Origin: JAHEEL01 sp034660035
Lineage (GTDB): Bacteria; Actinomycetota; Acidimicrobiia; Spongiisociales; UBA5794
Direction of reading: 5' to 3'
Length of the DNA: 15,583 bases
Assembly (NCBI GenBank): GCA_034660035.1
Contig: JAYEIJ010000055.1
Span: forward strand, 1 to 15,583
Part shown: positions 1-6,885 of the stretch, piece after piece
Numbering within the stretch: the first letter of the stretch is position 1
Layout of the letters: each line of letters starts with the position of its first letter
Made by a program: the position numbers and the translations under genes
The notes under the pieces: generated by a model
The model's input: the letters and a program-made list of their open reading frames with translations, nothing else
Told to the model about the DNA's origin: nothing
Database searches by the model: none

Positions 1-2
1 GG

Positions 3-278
3 GAGTCGAGGGATCGTTCGACGGTCAAGTATCCGGGCGACTGCCTGCTCGGTCGTGACGACATCAGCGGCCGGGTCGACGAGATCACCTGTCCCGTCCT
101 GATCGTCCACGGCGAGGAGGATCTCGCGATCCCGATTGAGACGGCCCGTCAGTTGTGCAGCGACCTCTCCGACTGCAGAGGCATGATCCCGGTCCCGGGC
201 GCCGCTCATGCCAGCAACATGACGCATCCCGAGGTGGTAACGCCCGCGATCGCGAAGTTCTTGGCGGACCTGAACTGA
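3..278 (+). CDS. alpha/beta hydrolase, C-terminal fragment
   Basis: The window opens inside this gene; 91 C-terminal residues are visible and the reading frame is clean up to the TGA. The segment CPVLIVHGEEDLAIP is the typical strand and acid-bearing turn of alpha/beta hydrolases (catalytic Asp in GEED). About 40 residues later, PGAAHASNMTHPE carries the usual catalytic His, followed by a final amphipathic helix. The nucleophile elbow lies outside the window, so the enzyme could be an esterase, a haloperoxidase-like hydrolase, a lactonase or a C-C hydrolase; substrate cannot be assigned. It is transcribed toward the PLP gene on the opposite strand and separated from it by a repeat-bearing intergenic region, so it is probably not part of the carbamoyltransferase locus. 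Confidence 0.8.
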   Translation, partial: ESRDRSTVKYPGDCLLGRDDISGRVDEITCPVLIVHGEEDLAIPIETARQLCSDLSDCRGMIPVPGAAHASNMTHPEVVTPAIAKFLADLN

Positions 279-288
279 AAGCGGGGAG

Positions 289-309
289 CCGCCAGCTACC
301 AGCTTCCAG
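289..309 (+). repeat. 7-base tandem repeat array, plus-side arm
   Basis: Three consecutive 7-base units, ccgccag, ctaccag and cttccag, begin 10 bases after the hydrolase stop codon. They are the inverted counterpart of the array at 351-385, so the two arms can pair into an imperfect hairpin in the RNA of either converging gene. Confidence 0.75.
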
Positions 310-319
310 CACAGACGTC

Positions 320-338
320 AGACCAACTCAAGCGGTCT
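320..338. terminator. weak candidate hairpin between convergent genes
   Basis: AGACC (320-324) can pair with GGTCT (334-338) around a 9-base loop, followed on the plus strand by the pyrimidine-rich tcttcgtcctt. The outer 7-base arrays at 289-309 and 351-385 would extend this into a longer imperfect stem. The position between two converging stop codons fits a bidirectional terminator, but the core stem is short and there is no clean T-run. Confidence 0.4.
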
Positions 339-350
339 TCTTCGTCCTTG

Positions 351-385
351 CTGGTGGCTGGTGGCTGGCGGCTGGCAGCTCGTGG
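351..385 (-). repeat. 7-base tandem repeat array, minus-side arm
   Basis: Five consecutive 7-base units on the plus strand: ctggtgg, ctggtgg, ctggcgg, ctggcag, ctcgtgg. Read on the minus strand they form a CCAGCCA-type array beginning 5 bases after the stop codon of the PLP enzyme gene. The last unit is degenerate. It faces the related array at 289-309. Confidence 0.8.
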
Positions 386-390
386 CTGAC

Positions 391-1851
391 CTACGCCTCG
401 TCGATCCGCGCGTTAAACGCTTCGATCAGTTCGTCGATCGGGTCGGCCATCTGCTGGATACTGGTCCAGTACTCCGGGTCGTACCACTGGGCCTGGATCT
501 CTTCGTAGGTCTTGCCCTGCTGCTCCACCCAGGTGTAGTACTTCAGATTGTGGATGCGCTTCCGCTGGTAGTAGTCGAGTTCTTGAACGTTGGCCAGCGA
601 CTGCCCCATCAAGTGCTGGTGATACGCACCGGCAGCGTCGAGGAGCGTGAACTCGCCGCGCTCTTCGTTGAGCTCTTCCAACCGTGACTCGTACATCTCC
701 ATCGAGTCGGTTCCGAGCGTCATCACGACGTCTTCGCCGGTGAGCTCGTACCACTTGGCGAACTTGATCGCCATCAGCATGTTCGCCACACCGGAGATAC
801 CGAGGAGCGGGAGCTTCTCGATGAACTCGGCGGGTACCCCCTGACTGGCCAGGTACTCGAGACCGGCCGGCTCGTTGAAGAGACGGATCAGGCTGATCGT
901 CGACTCGTCGTCGATCGCCATCGCCATGTCGGTGTTTCGCACGTTGTGGATCCACGGGATGTGCTTGTCGCCGATCCCCTCGATCCGATGCTCACCGAAC
1001 CCGTTGTGGACCATCGTCGGGCACTCGGTCGCTTCGCCGGCCGCGATCTTCGAGTAGGGGTAGATCTGCTTCAGGTAGTCACCCGCGGCGATCGTCCCAG
1101 CAGAACCCGTGGTCAGCGTCACGCCGGCGAACCGGTCGTTCTCGCCCATCACCTCGTTGAGCACCTCGACCATGGCGGGTCCGGTGATGTTGTAGTGCCA
1201 GAGGTAGTTCCCGAACTCGTCGAACTGGTTGAAGATCACGAGATCCTCACCGGAGACGCGAAGCTCGTTGCACTTGTCGAAGATCTCCTTGACGTTCGAC
1301 TCGGTCCCGGGTGTCCGGATGATCTCACCGGCAACGCTCTCGAGCCAGTGGAAGCGCTCGGCGCTCATACCCTCGGGGAGGATGGCGATCGATTCGCAGG
1401 CCAGCAGGTTGGAGTCGTAGGCACCGCCGCGGCAGTAGTTGCCGGTCGACGGCCAGACGGCCTTCTGCGTGGCCGGATCGAACTGGCCTGTGACGAGGCG
1501 CGGCACGAGACAACCGAAGGCTGCACCGACCTTGTGGGCGCCGGTTGGGAACCATTTCCCTTCCAGCATCACGATGCGGGCATCGACGCCGCTGATCGCG
1601 GAGGGAACCTCGAAGTAGTTGATGTCACCGAACCCGCCGCCTGAGGCCTTCGCCTCGTTGTGCCACGTGATGCGGTAGAGGTTGATCGGGTCGAGATCCC
1701 ACAAGCCGACCTCGGCAAGACGCTCTTTGACGTCGTCGGGGATGAGACTCGGATCCCTCATCTGTTTGAAGGTCGGGATCTTGAAGTTGCGCTCCTTCGC
1801 CCGCTGAACGGCGGACGCGAGAACAGATTCGTTGATGGTGAGGTCGATCAT
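391..1851 (-). CDS. PLP-dependent fold-type II enzyme (TrpB/cysteine synthase superfamily), 486 aa
   Basis: A complete 486-residue protein, long for this superfamily. Lys107 in FPTGAHKVGAAF is the likely PLP Schiff-base lysine (compare GAHK in tryptophan synthase beta). STGNYCRGG (135-143) matches the substrate/cofactor Asn loop and TTGSAGTIAAGD (247-258) the glycine-rich phosphate-binding loop. An N-terminal extension of about 80 residues and an acidic C-terminal tail of about 100 residues rich in Tyr, Trp and Gln lie outside the core. It is the last gene of the leftward operon, 15 bases after the threonine-synthase-like gene, with an AAAGGA site upstream of the ATG. The reaction is probably elimination, replacement or lyase chemistry on an amino acid. 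The YgeX (diaminopropionate ammonia-lyase) motif DESKRFGLNAFK is absent, so it is not a plain YgeX. Substrate unknown. Confidence 0.85.
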   Translation of the reverse strand: MIDLTINESVLASAVQRAKERNFKIPTFKQMRDPSLIPDDVKERLAEVGLWDLDPINLYRITWHNEAKASGGGFGDINYFEVPSAISGVDARIVMLEGKWFPTGAHKVGAAFGCLVPRLVTGQFDPATQKAVWPSTGNYCRGGAYDSNLLACESIAILPEGMSAERFHWLESVAGEIIRTPGTESNVKEIFDKCNELRVSGEDLVIFNQFDEFGNYLWHYNITGPAMVEVLNEVMGENDRFAGVTLTTGSAGTIAAGDYLKQIYPYSKIAAGEATECPTMVHNGFGEHRIEGIGDKHIPWIHNVRNTDMAMAIDDESTISLIRLFNEPAGLEYLASQGVPAEFIEKLPLLGISGVANMLMAIKFAKWYELTGEDVVMTLGTDSMEMYESRLEELNEERGEFTLLDAAGAYHQHLMGQSLANVQELDYYQRKRIHNLKYYTWVEQQGKTYEEIQAQWYDPEYWTSIQQMADPIDELIEAFNARIDEA

Positions 1852-1866
1852 GACCGATTGGTCCTT

Positions 1867-3120
1867 TCAGTTGTTGAGTGCTGCCCGGAGCGAATCCAGG
1901 GTGGGGTCGATCCGCATCGGAGTCGTCCCGATCGCGGCGACGGCCTTGAGAGCGGAGGCAACATCCTTGAGTCCGCTGCCGGTCGCCAGGAGAACGACTT
2001 CGTCGTCTGCTCCGACCAGACCCATTTCCACGGCCTTGACCAGGCCGGCGTACGGGGTCGCCCCCGCCGGTTCGGCGAAGACACCCGAGCCGCGGGCCAG
2101 GGTCGGAATGGCGGCGAGGATCTCTTCGTCGGAGACACGCAGGTAGACACCTCCGGTCTCGGTGACGGCGGCCATTGCCTTGATGCGGTCGCGAGGCAGG
2201 TCGGCGCTGATCGAGTCGGCGACTGTGTCTGCTGAGATCGGCGGCTTCGTGAGCACGTCCTCGCCGTTCTCGAACGCCTGGACCATGTAGTCGCTGCCTG
2301 CGGACTGAATCCCGAAGATGCGCGGCATCCGGTCGATCCATCCGAGGGCGAGAGCATCCTTCATCGCTTTGTGGACACCGCCGATGATGGAGCCATCGCC
2401 GACGCTCACGAAGATGGCGTCGGGCGCTTCCCATCCGAGGTCTTCGAGGATCTCGAGACCGGCGGTCTTCTTGCCTTCGGTCATGAACGGGTTGTATCCG
2501 GTGTTGCGGTTGTACCACCCGTACTCGGCCGATGCTTCCATGCAGAGATCGAACGCGTCACCGTACGTCCCGTTGACGAGGGCGACGGTCGATCCGTACG
2601 CGAGCAACTGGGCGATCTTGGCCTCCGGCGCAGATGCCGGCACGAAGATCACGTTCCGCTGCCCGACACTTGCAGAGATACCGGAGAGCGCTGCTGCTGC
2701 GTTCCCGGTCGATGCGGTCGTGACCACGTCTGCGCCACGCTCCTGGGCCTTGACGACGGCCATCGCCGACGCCCGGTCCTTGAGCGATGCCGTGGGTTCA
2801 CGACCTTCGTCCTTGACCCAAACCTTGGCGAGTCCAAGATCTGCGGCGAGAGGCGCCGCGTCGTACATCGGCGTGCCACCGACAGTGAGCGGAGGAACCG
2901 CAGCGTCGGGAGCGACCGGCAGGAGCGGCCGGTACCGCCACATGGTGCGGTCTGGATTCGCAGCGAGGTTCTCCTTCGTGAAGGTCTCGCCGATCCGGTC
3001 GTAGTCGTATCGGACATCGAGGATCCCCTCGTTGCCGTGATCCGGGCAGACGTACCCGGCGAAATCCGCCGGGTACGTCTTGTCGCAGATCACACATGTG
3101 AGCCCGACAACGTTGGTCAT
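1867..3120 (-). CDS. threonine synthase-like PLP enzyme with N-terminal zinc-ribbon motif, 417 aa
   Basis: The N-terminus has Cys9-x2-Cys12 and Cys25-x2-His28, a possible zinc-ribbon seen in some threonine synthases. The PLP lysine is Lys114 in ASLKDRA; STGNAAAA (137-144) and GDGSIIGG (241-248) are the substrate and phosphate loops. Length fits bacterial threonine synthases. The ATG overlaps the carbamate kinase stop by 4 bases (ATGA), indicating translational coupling. Housekeeping threonine synthase normally sits with hom/thrB; here it lies between carbamate kinase and another PLP enzyme in a locus with its own regulator. A catabolic paralogue (ammonia-lyase or beta/gamma-elimination of an unusual amino acid) is therefore as likely as true threonine synthesis. 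Family assignment is firm; the reaction is not. Confidence 0.85.
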   Translation of the reverse strand: MTNVVGLTCVICDKTYPADFAGYVCPDHGNEGILDVRYDYDRIGETFTKENLAANPDRTMWRYRPLLPVAPDAAVPPLTVGGTPMYDAAPLAADLGLAKVWVKDEGREPTASLKDRASAMAVVKAQERGADVVTTASTGNAAAALSGISASVGQRNVIFVPASAPEAKIAQLLAYGSTVALVNGTYGDAFDLCMEASAEYGWYNRNTGYNPFMTEGKKTAGLEILEDLGWEAPDAIFVSVGDGSIIGGVHKAMKDALALGWIDRMPRIFGIQSAGSDYMVQAFENGEDVLTKPPISADTVADSISADLPRDRIKAMAAVTETGGVYLRVSDEEILAAIPTLARGSGVFAEPAGATPYAGLVKAVEMGLVGADDEVVLLATGSGLKDVASALKAVAAIGTTPMRIDPTLDSLRAALNN

Positions 3121-4058
3121 TGAACGATCCTGGTACCGGTCTCACCGGCCATGGCTCGCTCGAGGTTCGCCGGGTTCGTGATCAAGGCTTCCTTGCCTCC
3201 GGCTTCCATGAACTGGACGACGGCACGCATCTTCGGCGCCATCGAGCCCTCGGCGAAGTGTCCGCCCTCTGCGAGGTACTGCTTCACCTCGGCGAGCGTG
3301 AACTGGTCGACCCACCGCTGCTCCGGCGTACCGAAGTTGAGGGCGACCTTCTCCACTGCCGTTGAGATCAGCAACAGGTCTGCATCGACCTGAACCGCGA
3401 GAAGCGCAGACGCCAGGTCCTTGTCGATGACGGCTGCGATCCCCTTGAGATCGCCCGCTTCGTTCGAGACGACCGGGATGCCGCCACCGCCGACGGCGAT
3501 GGTGACGACGCCCGCGTCGAGCAGCCCCTTGATCACGTCGAGTTCGACGATTCTCATCGGCTGCGGCGAGGCGACGACGCGGCGCCAACCGCGGCCAGCG
3601 TCCTCGACGACATCCCAGCCTTCGTCCTCACGACGACGCATCGCCTCTTCCTCGCCCATGAACGAGCCGATCGGCTTGGCCGCGCTCTGGAACGCAGGAT
3701 CGGCCGCGTCGACCTCGACCTGGGTGACAACCGTTGCGACGCTCTTGTCGATGCCGCGCTGGCGGAAGTCGTTGACCAGGTTCTGCTGGAGCATGTACCC
3801 GATCGCACCCTGCGTGTCGGCCCCGCAGTAGTCGAGCGGGATCTCATGCAACTCGCTGCTTGCGAGTTCGGATCGACGGAGGATGAACCCCACCTGGGGT
3901 CCATTTCCGTGCGAGATCGCCACGTCCCAACCCTGCTCGACCAGACCGGCGATGTGATCGTCGGTCTCGGCCGCCGCGTCGTACTGGTCCTGGACGGATT
4001 GGTGGTCTCCGTCGGGGATCAGGGAGTTGCCGCCGATGGCAATAACGAGTCTCGGCAT
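3117..4058 (-). CDS. arcC: carbamate kinase
   Basis: Amino acid kinase fold, 313 residues from the ATG at 4058, the normal family length. Visible motifs: IGGNSL near the start (GGN at 9-11), SHGNGPQVG (49-57), DYCGADTQGAIGYMLQ (76-91), VASPQP (162-167), AVGGGGIPV (188-196), IDKDLASALLA (211-221) and SMAPKMRAV (272-280), all characteristic of carbamate kinases. In catabolism it transfers phosphate from carbamoyl phosphate to ADP, giving ATP, CO2 and ammonia. I chose the ATG overlapping the TGA of the upstream carbamoyltransferase by one base; a GTG three codons earlier is possible but less like family N-termini (MPRLVIAIGGN). It is co-transcribed with the carbamoyltransferase, so it probably consumes carbamoyl phosphate made by the enzymes of this locus. 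No arginine deiminase gene is present. Confidence 0.93.
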   Translation of the reverse strand: MPRLVIAIGGNSLIPDGDHQSVQDQYDAAAETDDHIAGLVEQGWDVAISHGNGPQVGFILRRSELASSELHEIPLDYCGADTQGAIGYMLQQNLVNDFRQRGIDKSVATVVTQVEVDAADPAFQSAAKPIGSFMGEEEAMRRREDEGWDVVEDAGRGWRRVVASPQPMRIVELDVIKGLLDAGVVTIAVGGGGIPVVSNEAGDLKGIAAVIDKDLASALLAVQVDADLLLISTAVEKVALNFGTPEQRWVDQFTLAEVKQYLAEGGHFAEGSMAPKMRAVVQFMEAGGKEALITNPANLERAMAGETGTRIVQ

Positions 4059-5008
4059 CACTCCCACACTCCGAGGACCGACGAGAGGAGTGCCATGCGC
4101 ATGACAACACCGTTGTACGCCTCTTGCCAGTAGCGGGCGTGCCGGGAGTCGTCGACCTCGGGAAGGAGCTCGTCACGACGGGGCAACGAGTGGAGGATGA
4201 TCGAGCTGCTCTTCGCCCTCTTCATGACCTCTGAGGTCACCTGGTAGTTGGCAGCGGTGTGTGCGTACACCTCTTGCTTCTCCTGCCGGGCCTGGGTGTA
4301 GTCGGGCTGGACGACCGGCTCCATGTAGATGACGTCGGCTTCGGCGATGGCTTCATCGATGTGATCGATGATGCGGTAGTTGGTGCCCTTCTCGTCGAGC
4401 TCTGCGAGGAACTCGGGAAGCGGTGACATCTCTTCGGGGGCCAGGATGATCATCTCGGCATCGAACTGCGACAGCGCATATCCGAGCGAGTGCATCGTGC
4501 GCATGCGATGGTCGCCAACGGCGAGGATCGACTTGCCGTCGACCGAGCCCATTTCCTTGGTGATCGTGTACAGGTCGGTGAGGATCTGCGTCGGGTGCTC
4601 ACCCCAACCGTCGCCACCGTTGATGACGGGGATCGAGGACCACTTGGCTGCCTCATGCGGTGCACCCTGATCGAAGTGACGCATCACGATGACGTCGCCG
4701 TAGTACTCCAGCATGTGGACGGTGTCCTTGATCGACTCCTGATAGAAGTCACCGGCGCGGGTCATCTTGGCGTCGGAGAACCCGGTGACATGACCGCCGA
4801 GACGATGCATCCCGGCTTCGTGAGCGAGACGGGTACGGGTCGACGGCTGATAGAACGCGGTCACCATGATCTTGTGTGCGAGGAGATCGCTGTTGCGACG
4901 CTCCCTGGCGATCGGCTCGAGACGATCGGCGATCTCGAAGAGGTGGAAGAACTCGTTCCGTTCGAAGTCCTTGAGCGAAAGAATGTCGCGTCCGGCGAAA
5001 CTACGCAT
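4058..5008 (-). CDS. aspartate carbamoyltransferase-like enzyme with altered substrate site
   Basis: 316 residues, collinear with E. coli PyrB as I recall it. The carbamoyl-phosphate loop PSTRTR (55-60), VMRH (108-111), HPTQ (138-141), the Arg of MRTMHS (Arg170, equivalent to PyrB Arg167) and a C-terminal HSLPRRDEL...RMALLSSVLG are present. Two substrate elements are changed. The 80s loop, LGKKGET in PyrB with Lys84, reads AGDFYQES (85-92) with no lysine. The segment MTRVQ, with aspartate-binding Arg229 and Gln231, reads MEPVVQ (229-234). A conventional pyrimidine-biosynthesis role is therefore doubtful. First gene of the leftward operon: it has a good Shine-Dalgarno (GAAGGAGGG, 5 bases from ATG), a divergent promoter shared with the GntR gene, and overlaps carbamate kinase. 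Likely a carbamoyltransferase for another amino compound, perhaps running toward carbamoyl phosphate. Confidence 0.88.
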   Translation of the reverse strand: MRSFAGRDILSLKDFERNEFFHLFEIADRLEPIARERRNSDLLAHKIMVTAFYQPSTRTRLAHEAGMHRLGGHVTGFSDAKMTRAGDFYQESIKDTVHMLEYYGDVIVMRHFDQGAPHEAAKWSSIPVINGGDGWGEHPTQILTDLYTITKEMGSVDGKSILAVGDHRMRTMHSLGYALSQFDAEMIILAPEEMSPLPEFLAELDEKGTNYRIIDHIDEAIAEADVIYMEPVVQPDYTQARQEKQEVYAHTAANYQVTSEVMKRAKSSSIILHSLPRRDELLPEVDDSRHARYWQEAYNGVVMRMALLSSVLGVWE

Positions 5009-5030
5009 GGGTGCCCTCCTTCAGGCTGGT

Positions 5031-5059
5031 TTGGTGGATTGGTCATACCATAGTACGAT
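5031..5059 (+). promoter_or_regulatory. candidate promoter for the rightward operon
   Basis: TTGGTG (5031-5036), a 17-base spacer and TACGAT (5054-5059) resemble a sigma-70 type promoter and would start RNA about 25 bases before the GntR ATG. An alternative -10, TATGAT at 5059-5064, lacks a well-spaced -35. The -10 lies inside the dyad at 5041-5068. Confidence 0.4.
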
Positions 5060-5068
5060 ATGATGACC
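5041..5068. promoter_or_regulatory. candidate GntR operator (28-bp imperfect dyad)
   Basis: GGTCAT (5041-5046) and ATGACC (5063-5068) form perfect 6-base inverted arms. The dyad centre falls within a GTAC core (5053-5056), flanked by a further AT/AT symmetric pair at 5050-5051 and 5058-5059. It covers the -10 regions of both divergent promoter candidates, the usual position for an autoregulating repressor. GntR-family operators are commonly short AT-containing palindromes of this kind. The binding protein is inferred to be the adjacent regulator. Confidence 0.5.
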
Positions 5069-5077
5069 GTACGCCAA
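5050..5077 (-). promoter_or_regulatory. candidate promoter for the leftward carbamoyltransferase operon
   Basis: On the minus strand TTGGCG (plus positions 5072-5077) is followed after 16 bases by TACTAT (5050-5055). The spacing and -10 fit sigma-70. It would start RNA about 35 bases before the carbamoyltransferase ATG, and the -10 is embedded in the GntR-like dyad. Confidence 0.45.
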
Positions 5078-5091
5078 TCAGAGTCCTCGAA

Positions 5092-5823
5092 ATGATCACA
5101 CGCAACCCATCGCTCACCGATCAGGTGAAGACGAACATCAAAGAACGCATCGTCAACGATGAGTTCGATGACGGCCGTATCCCCCCCGAGACGGAACTCG
5201 CGACCGATCTCGGTGTGAGCCGTACGACGGTACGCGACGCTCTCACTCGCCTCGAGCACGAAGGAGCGATCTACCGCAGACAGGGCGCGGGAACCTTCGT
5301 CAACGCACCGGGCCTGCAGATCAAGTCGCGCCTCGAGGAGATCTGGTCATATGAGCAGTTACTCGAGGACCACGGTTACACGCCGTCGGTTCGCGTCCTA
5401 TCGAGCCACGCCCGTCCCGCCGACGACGATACCGCCGAAGCTCTCTCCCTCGAGAAGAACGCTCCCGTCCTCATCATCGAGAAGCTGTTCCTCGAAGACG
5501 ACGAACCGGTGATGCTGACCGTCAATCAGATCCCAATCCGCATCGTCCATGATGCCGAGTACGAAGAAGACGAAGCGATCCCTGTCTATCAGTTCCTCGA
5601 GAACCACTGCGATCGCACACTCGGCTACTACCTCTCAGAGATCATTCCCGTATCCCTCGTTGCCGACACGGCGGCGAAGCTCGGGGTTGAGTCCGGTACG
5701 CTGGCTATCTCGTTCAACGAGATCGGCTTCGACCAGAACAACGAGCCCATCGTGAGAGCGACGTCGTATTTCCGCGACGATCTTCTCAGGTTCCGGCTCA
5801 TCCGCAGGAGAAATGGGACATGA
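5092..5823 (+). CDS. GntR-family transcriptional regulator, HutC/UTRA type
   Basis: 243 residues from the ATG at 5092. The N-terminal winged helix-turn-helix is clear: IPPETELATDLGVSRTTV (30-47) continuing into RDALTRLEHEGAI (48-60), then the wing RRQGAGTFV (62-70). Residues from about 80 to the end match a UTRA ligand-binding domain (LEKNAPVLIIEKLFLEDDEP, then a C-terminal FNEIGFDQNNEPIVRATSYFRDD spread over the last 35 residues). These domains bind small metabolites. I chose 5092 because the frame extended upstream to GTG 5011 would cover the divergent promoters and encodes a Trp-rich tail unlike the family. The Shine-Dalgarno is weak, suggesting low expression. It heads the rightward operon and sits between the two gene sets, so it most likely represses both from the dyad at 5041-5068 and is relieved by a pathway metabolite. 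Confidence 0.9.
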   Translation: MITRNPSLTDQVKTNIKERIVNDEFDDGRIPPETELATDLGVSRTTVRDALTRLEHEGAIYRRQGAGTFVNAPGLQIKSRLEEIWSYEQLLEDHGYTPSVRVLSSHARPADDDTAEALSLEKNAPVLIIEKLFLEDDEPVMLTVNQIPIRIVHDAEYEEDEAIPVYQFLENHCDRTLGYYLSEIIPVSLVADTAAKLGVESGTLAISFNEIGFDQNNEPIVRATSYFRDDLLRFRLIRRRNGT

Positions 5824-5863
5824 GTCCCAGAGCAACGATCCACGAGCTACAAAGGAGTAGTTG

Positions 5864-6838
5864 ATGCAGACCCATCTGCACGGTCGCGACATGATCACGA
5901 CCCAGGAATGGACCAAGGACGAACTCAATACGGTGATCGACGTCGCCATCGACCTGAAGCGTCGTCGGGCTCTCGGCGAACTGCATCCGCTCCTGGATGA
6001 CAAGGTTCTTGCGATGTTGTTCTTCTTCTCAAGCACACGGACCCGTGCGAGCTTCGAAGCAGGCATGGCCCAGCTCGGTGGACACGCCATGTTCCTCGAC
6101 TCCACAGCCACCCAGATCGGCCACGGCGACACGTGGAAAGAGATCGGCGACATCCTCGGCCGCTACAACGACGGTATCGCCATCCGCCAGGTCGACTGGG
6201 GCATCGGAAACGATTACATCCGCGCGGTTGCAGAAGCCAGCCGGACCCCCGTCCTCAACATGCAGTGCGATCAGTATCACCCGTTCCAGGCACTCGCCGA
6301 CCTCCTCACGGTCATCGAGCAGAAGGGTGATCCCCGCAAGCTCACGATCAACGTCTCGTACGCATACGCGTCGAGCTATCAGAAGCCCATCTCGGTCGCA
6401 CAGAGCGAGATCCTGCTGATGACGCGCTTCGGTGCGAACGTCCGTCTCACCAGGCCGCCCGAGTTCAAGCTCCAGCCGGAGATCGTTGCTCAGGCACAGG
6501 AGAACGCCAAGAAGTTCCACGGTTCATTCGAGATCCTCGAGGACTTCGATGAAGGCATGGCCGGGGCAGACGTCGTCTACGCGAAGTCGTGGGGCTCCAT
6601 GGTCACGACGTCCGACCACGAAGAGTCGGCGAAGATCTCCGAGAAGTACACGGATTGGATCGTCGACCCGAGGCGTATGGAGTTGGCAGACGAGGACGCC
6701 ATCTACATGCACCCACTCCCGGCGGACCGCAATATCGAGGTCACGGACTCCGTCATCGACGGTCGTTGGAGCCGTGTCTTCGATCAGGCCGAGAACCGAC
6801 TCCACGTACAGAAGGCGGTGATGGCGCTCACTATGTGA
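5864..6838 (+). CDS. knotted carbamoyltransferase, YgeW/acetylornithine-type
   Basis: 324 residues from ATG 5864, 6 bases after AAAGGAG (a TTG one codon earlier is too close). The carbamoyl-phosphate loop is SSTRTRASF (56-64). HGDT (87-90) matches HGET of the 80s loop, NMQCDQYHPFQALADL (132-147) matches NLQCDIDHPTQSMADL of E. coli YgeW, and YAKSWGSM (239-246) matches YPKSWAP. The stretch from YAYASSYQKPISV (166-178) aligns with the loop that forms the trefoil knot in YgeW and acetylornithine carbamoyltransferases. The C-terminus is more ornithine-carbamoyltransferase-like, with HPLPADRNIEVTD and FDQAENRLH; the classic HCLP cysteine is a proline. E. coli YgeW is about 70 residues longer. The acceptor is unknown; ornithine itself is unlikely because the usual SMG context is lost. 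Confidence 0.85.
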   Translation: MQTHLHGRDMITTQEWTKDELNTVIDVAIDLKRRRALGELHPLLDDKVLAMLFFFSSTRTRASFEAGMAQLGGHAMFLDSTATQIGHGDTWKEIGDILGRYNDGIAIRQVDWGIGNDYIRAVAEASRTPVLNMQCDQYHPFQALADLLTVIEQKGDPRKLTINVSYAYASSYQKPISVAQSEILLMTRFGANVRLTRPPEFKLQPEIVAQAQENAKKFHGSFEILEDFDEGMAGADVVYAKSWGSMVTTSDHEESAKISEKYTDWIVDPRRMELADEDAIYMHPLPADRNIEVTDSVIDGRWSRVFDQAENRLHVQKAVMALTM

Positions 6839-6885
6839 GCGCTATCATTTCCCCGTTTGGTTCGCACCACGAAAGGAAGCATGCG

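Noticed and set aside
1625..2518. 297-codon minus-strand open frame overlapping both PLP genes
   Set aside because: Its translation is Arg-rich low complexity in another frame of the two genuine PLP genes.
5011..5091. Upstream GTG start extending the GntR protein by 27 residues
   Set aside because: It would cover the divergent promoters and operator and add a tail unlike GntR proteins; ATG 5092 begins at the expected N-terminus.
3117..6838. Arginine deiminase pathway (arcB, arcC) interpretation
   Set aside because: No arginine deiminase or arginine/ornithine antiporter is present, and neither carbamoyltransferase looks like a standard catabolic OTCase.
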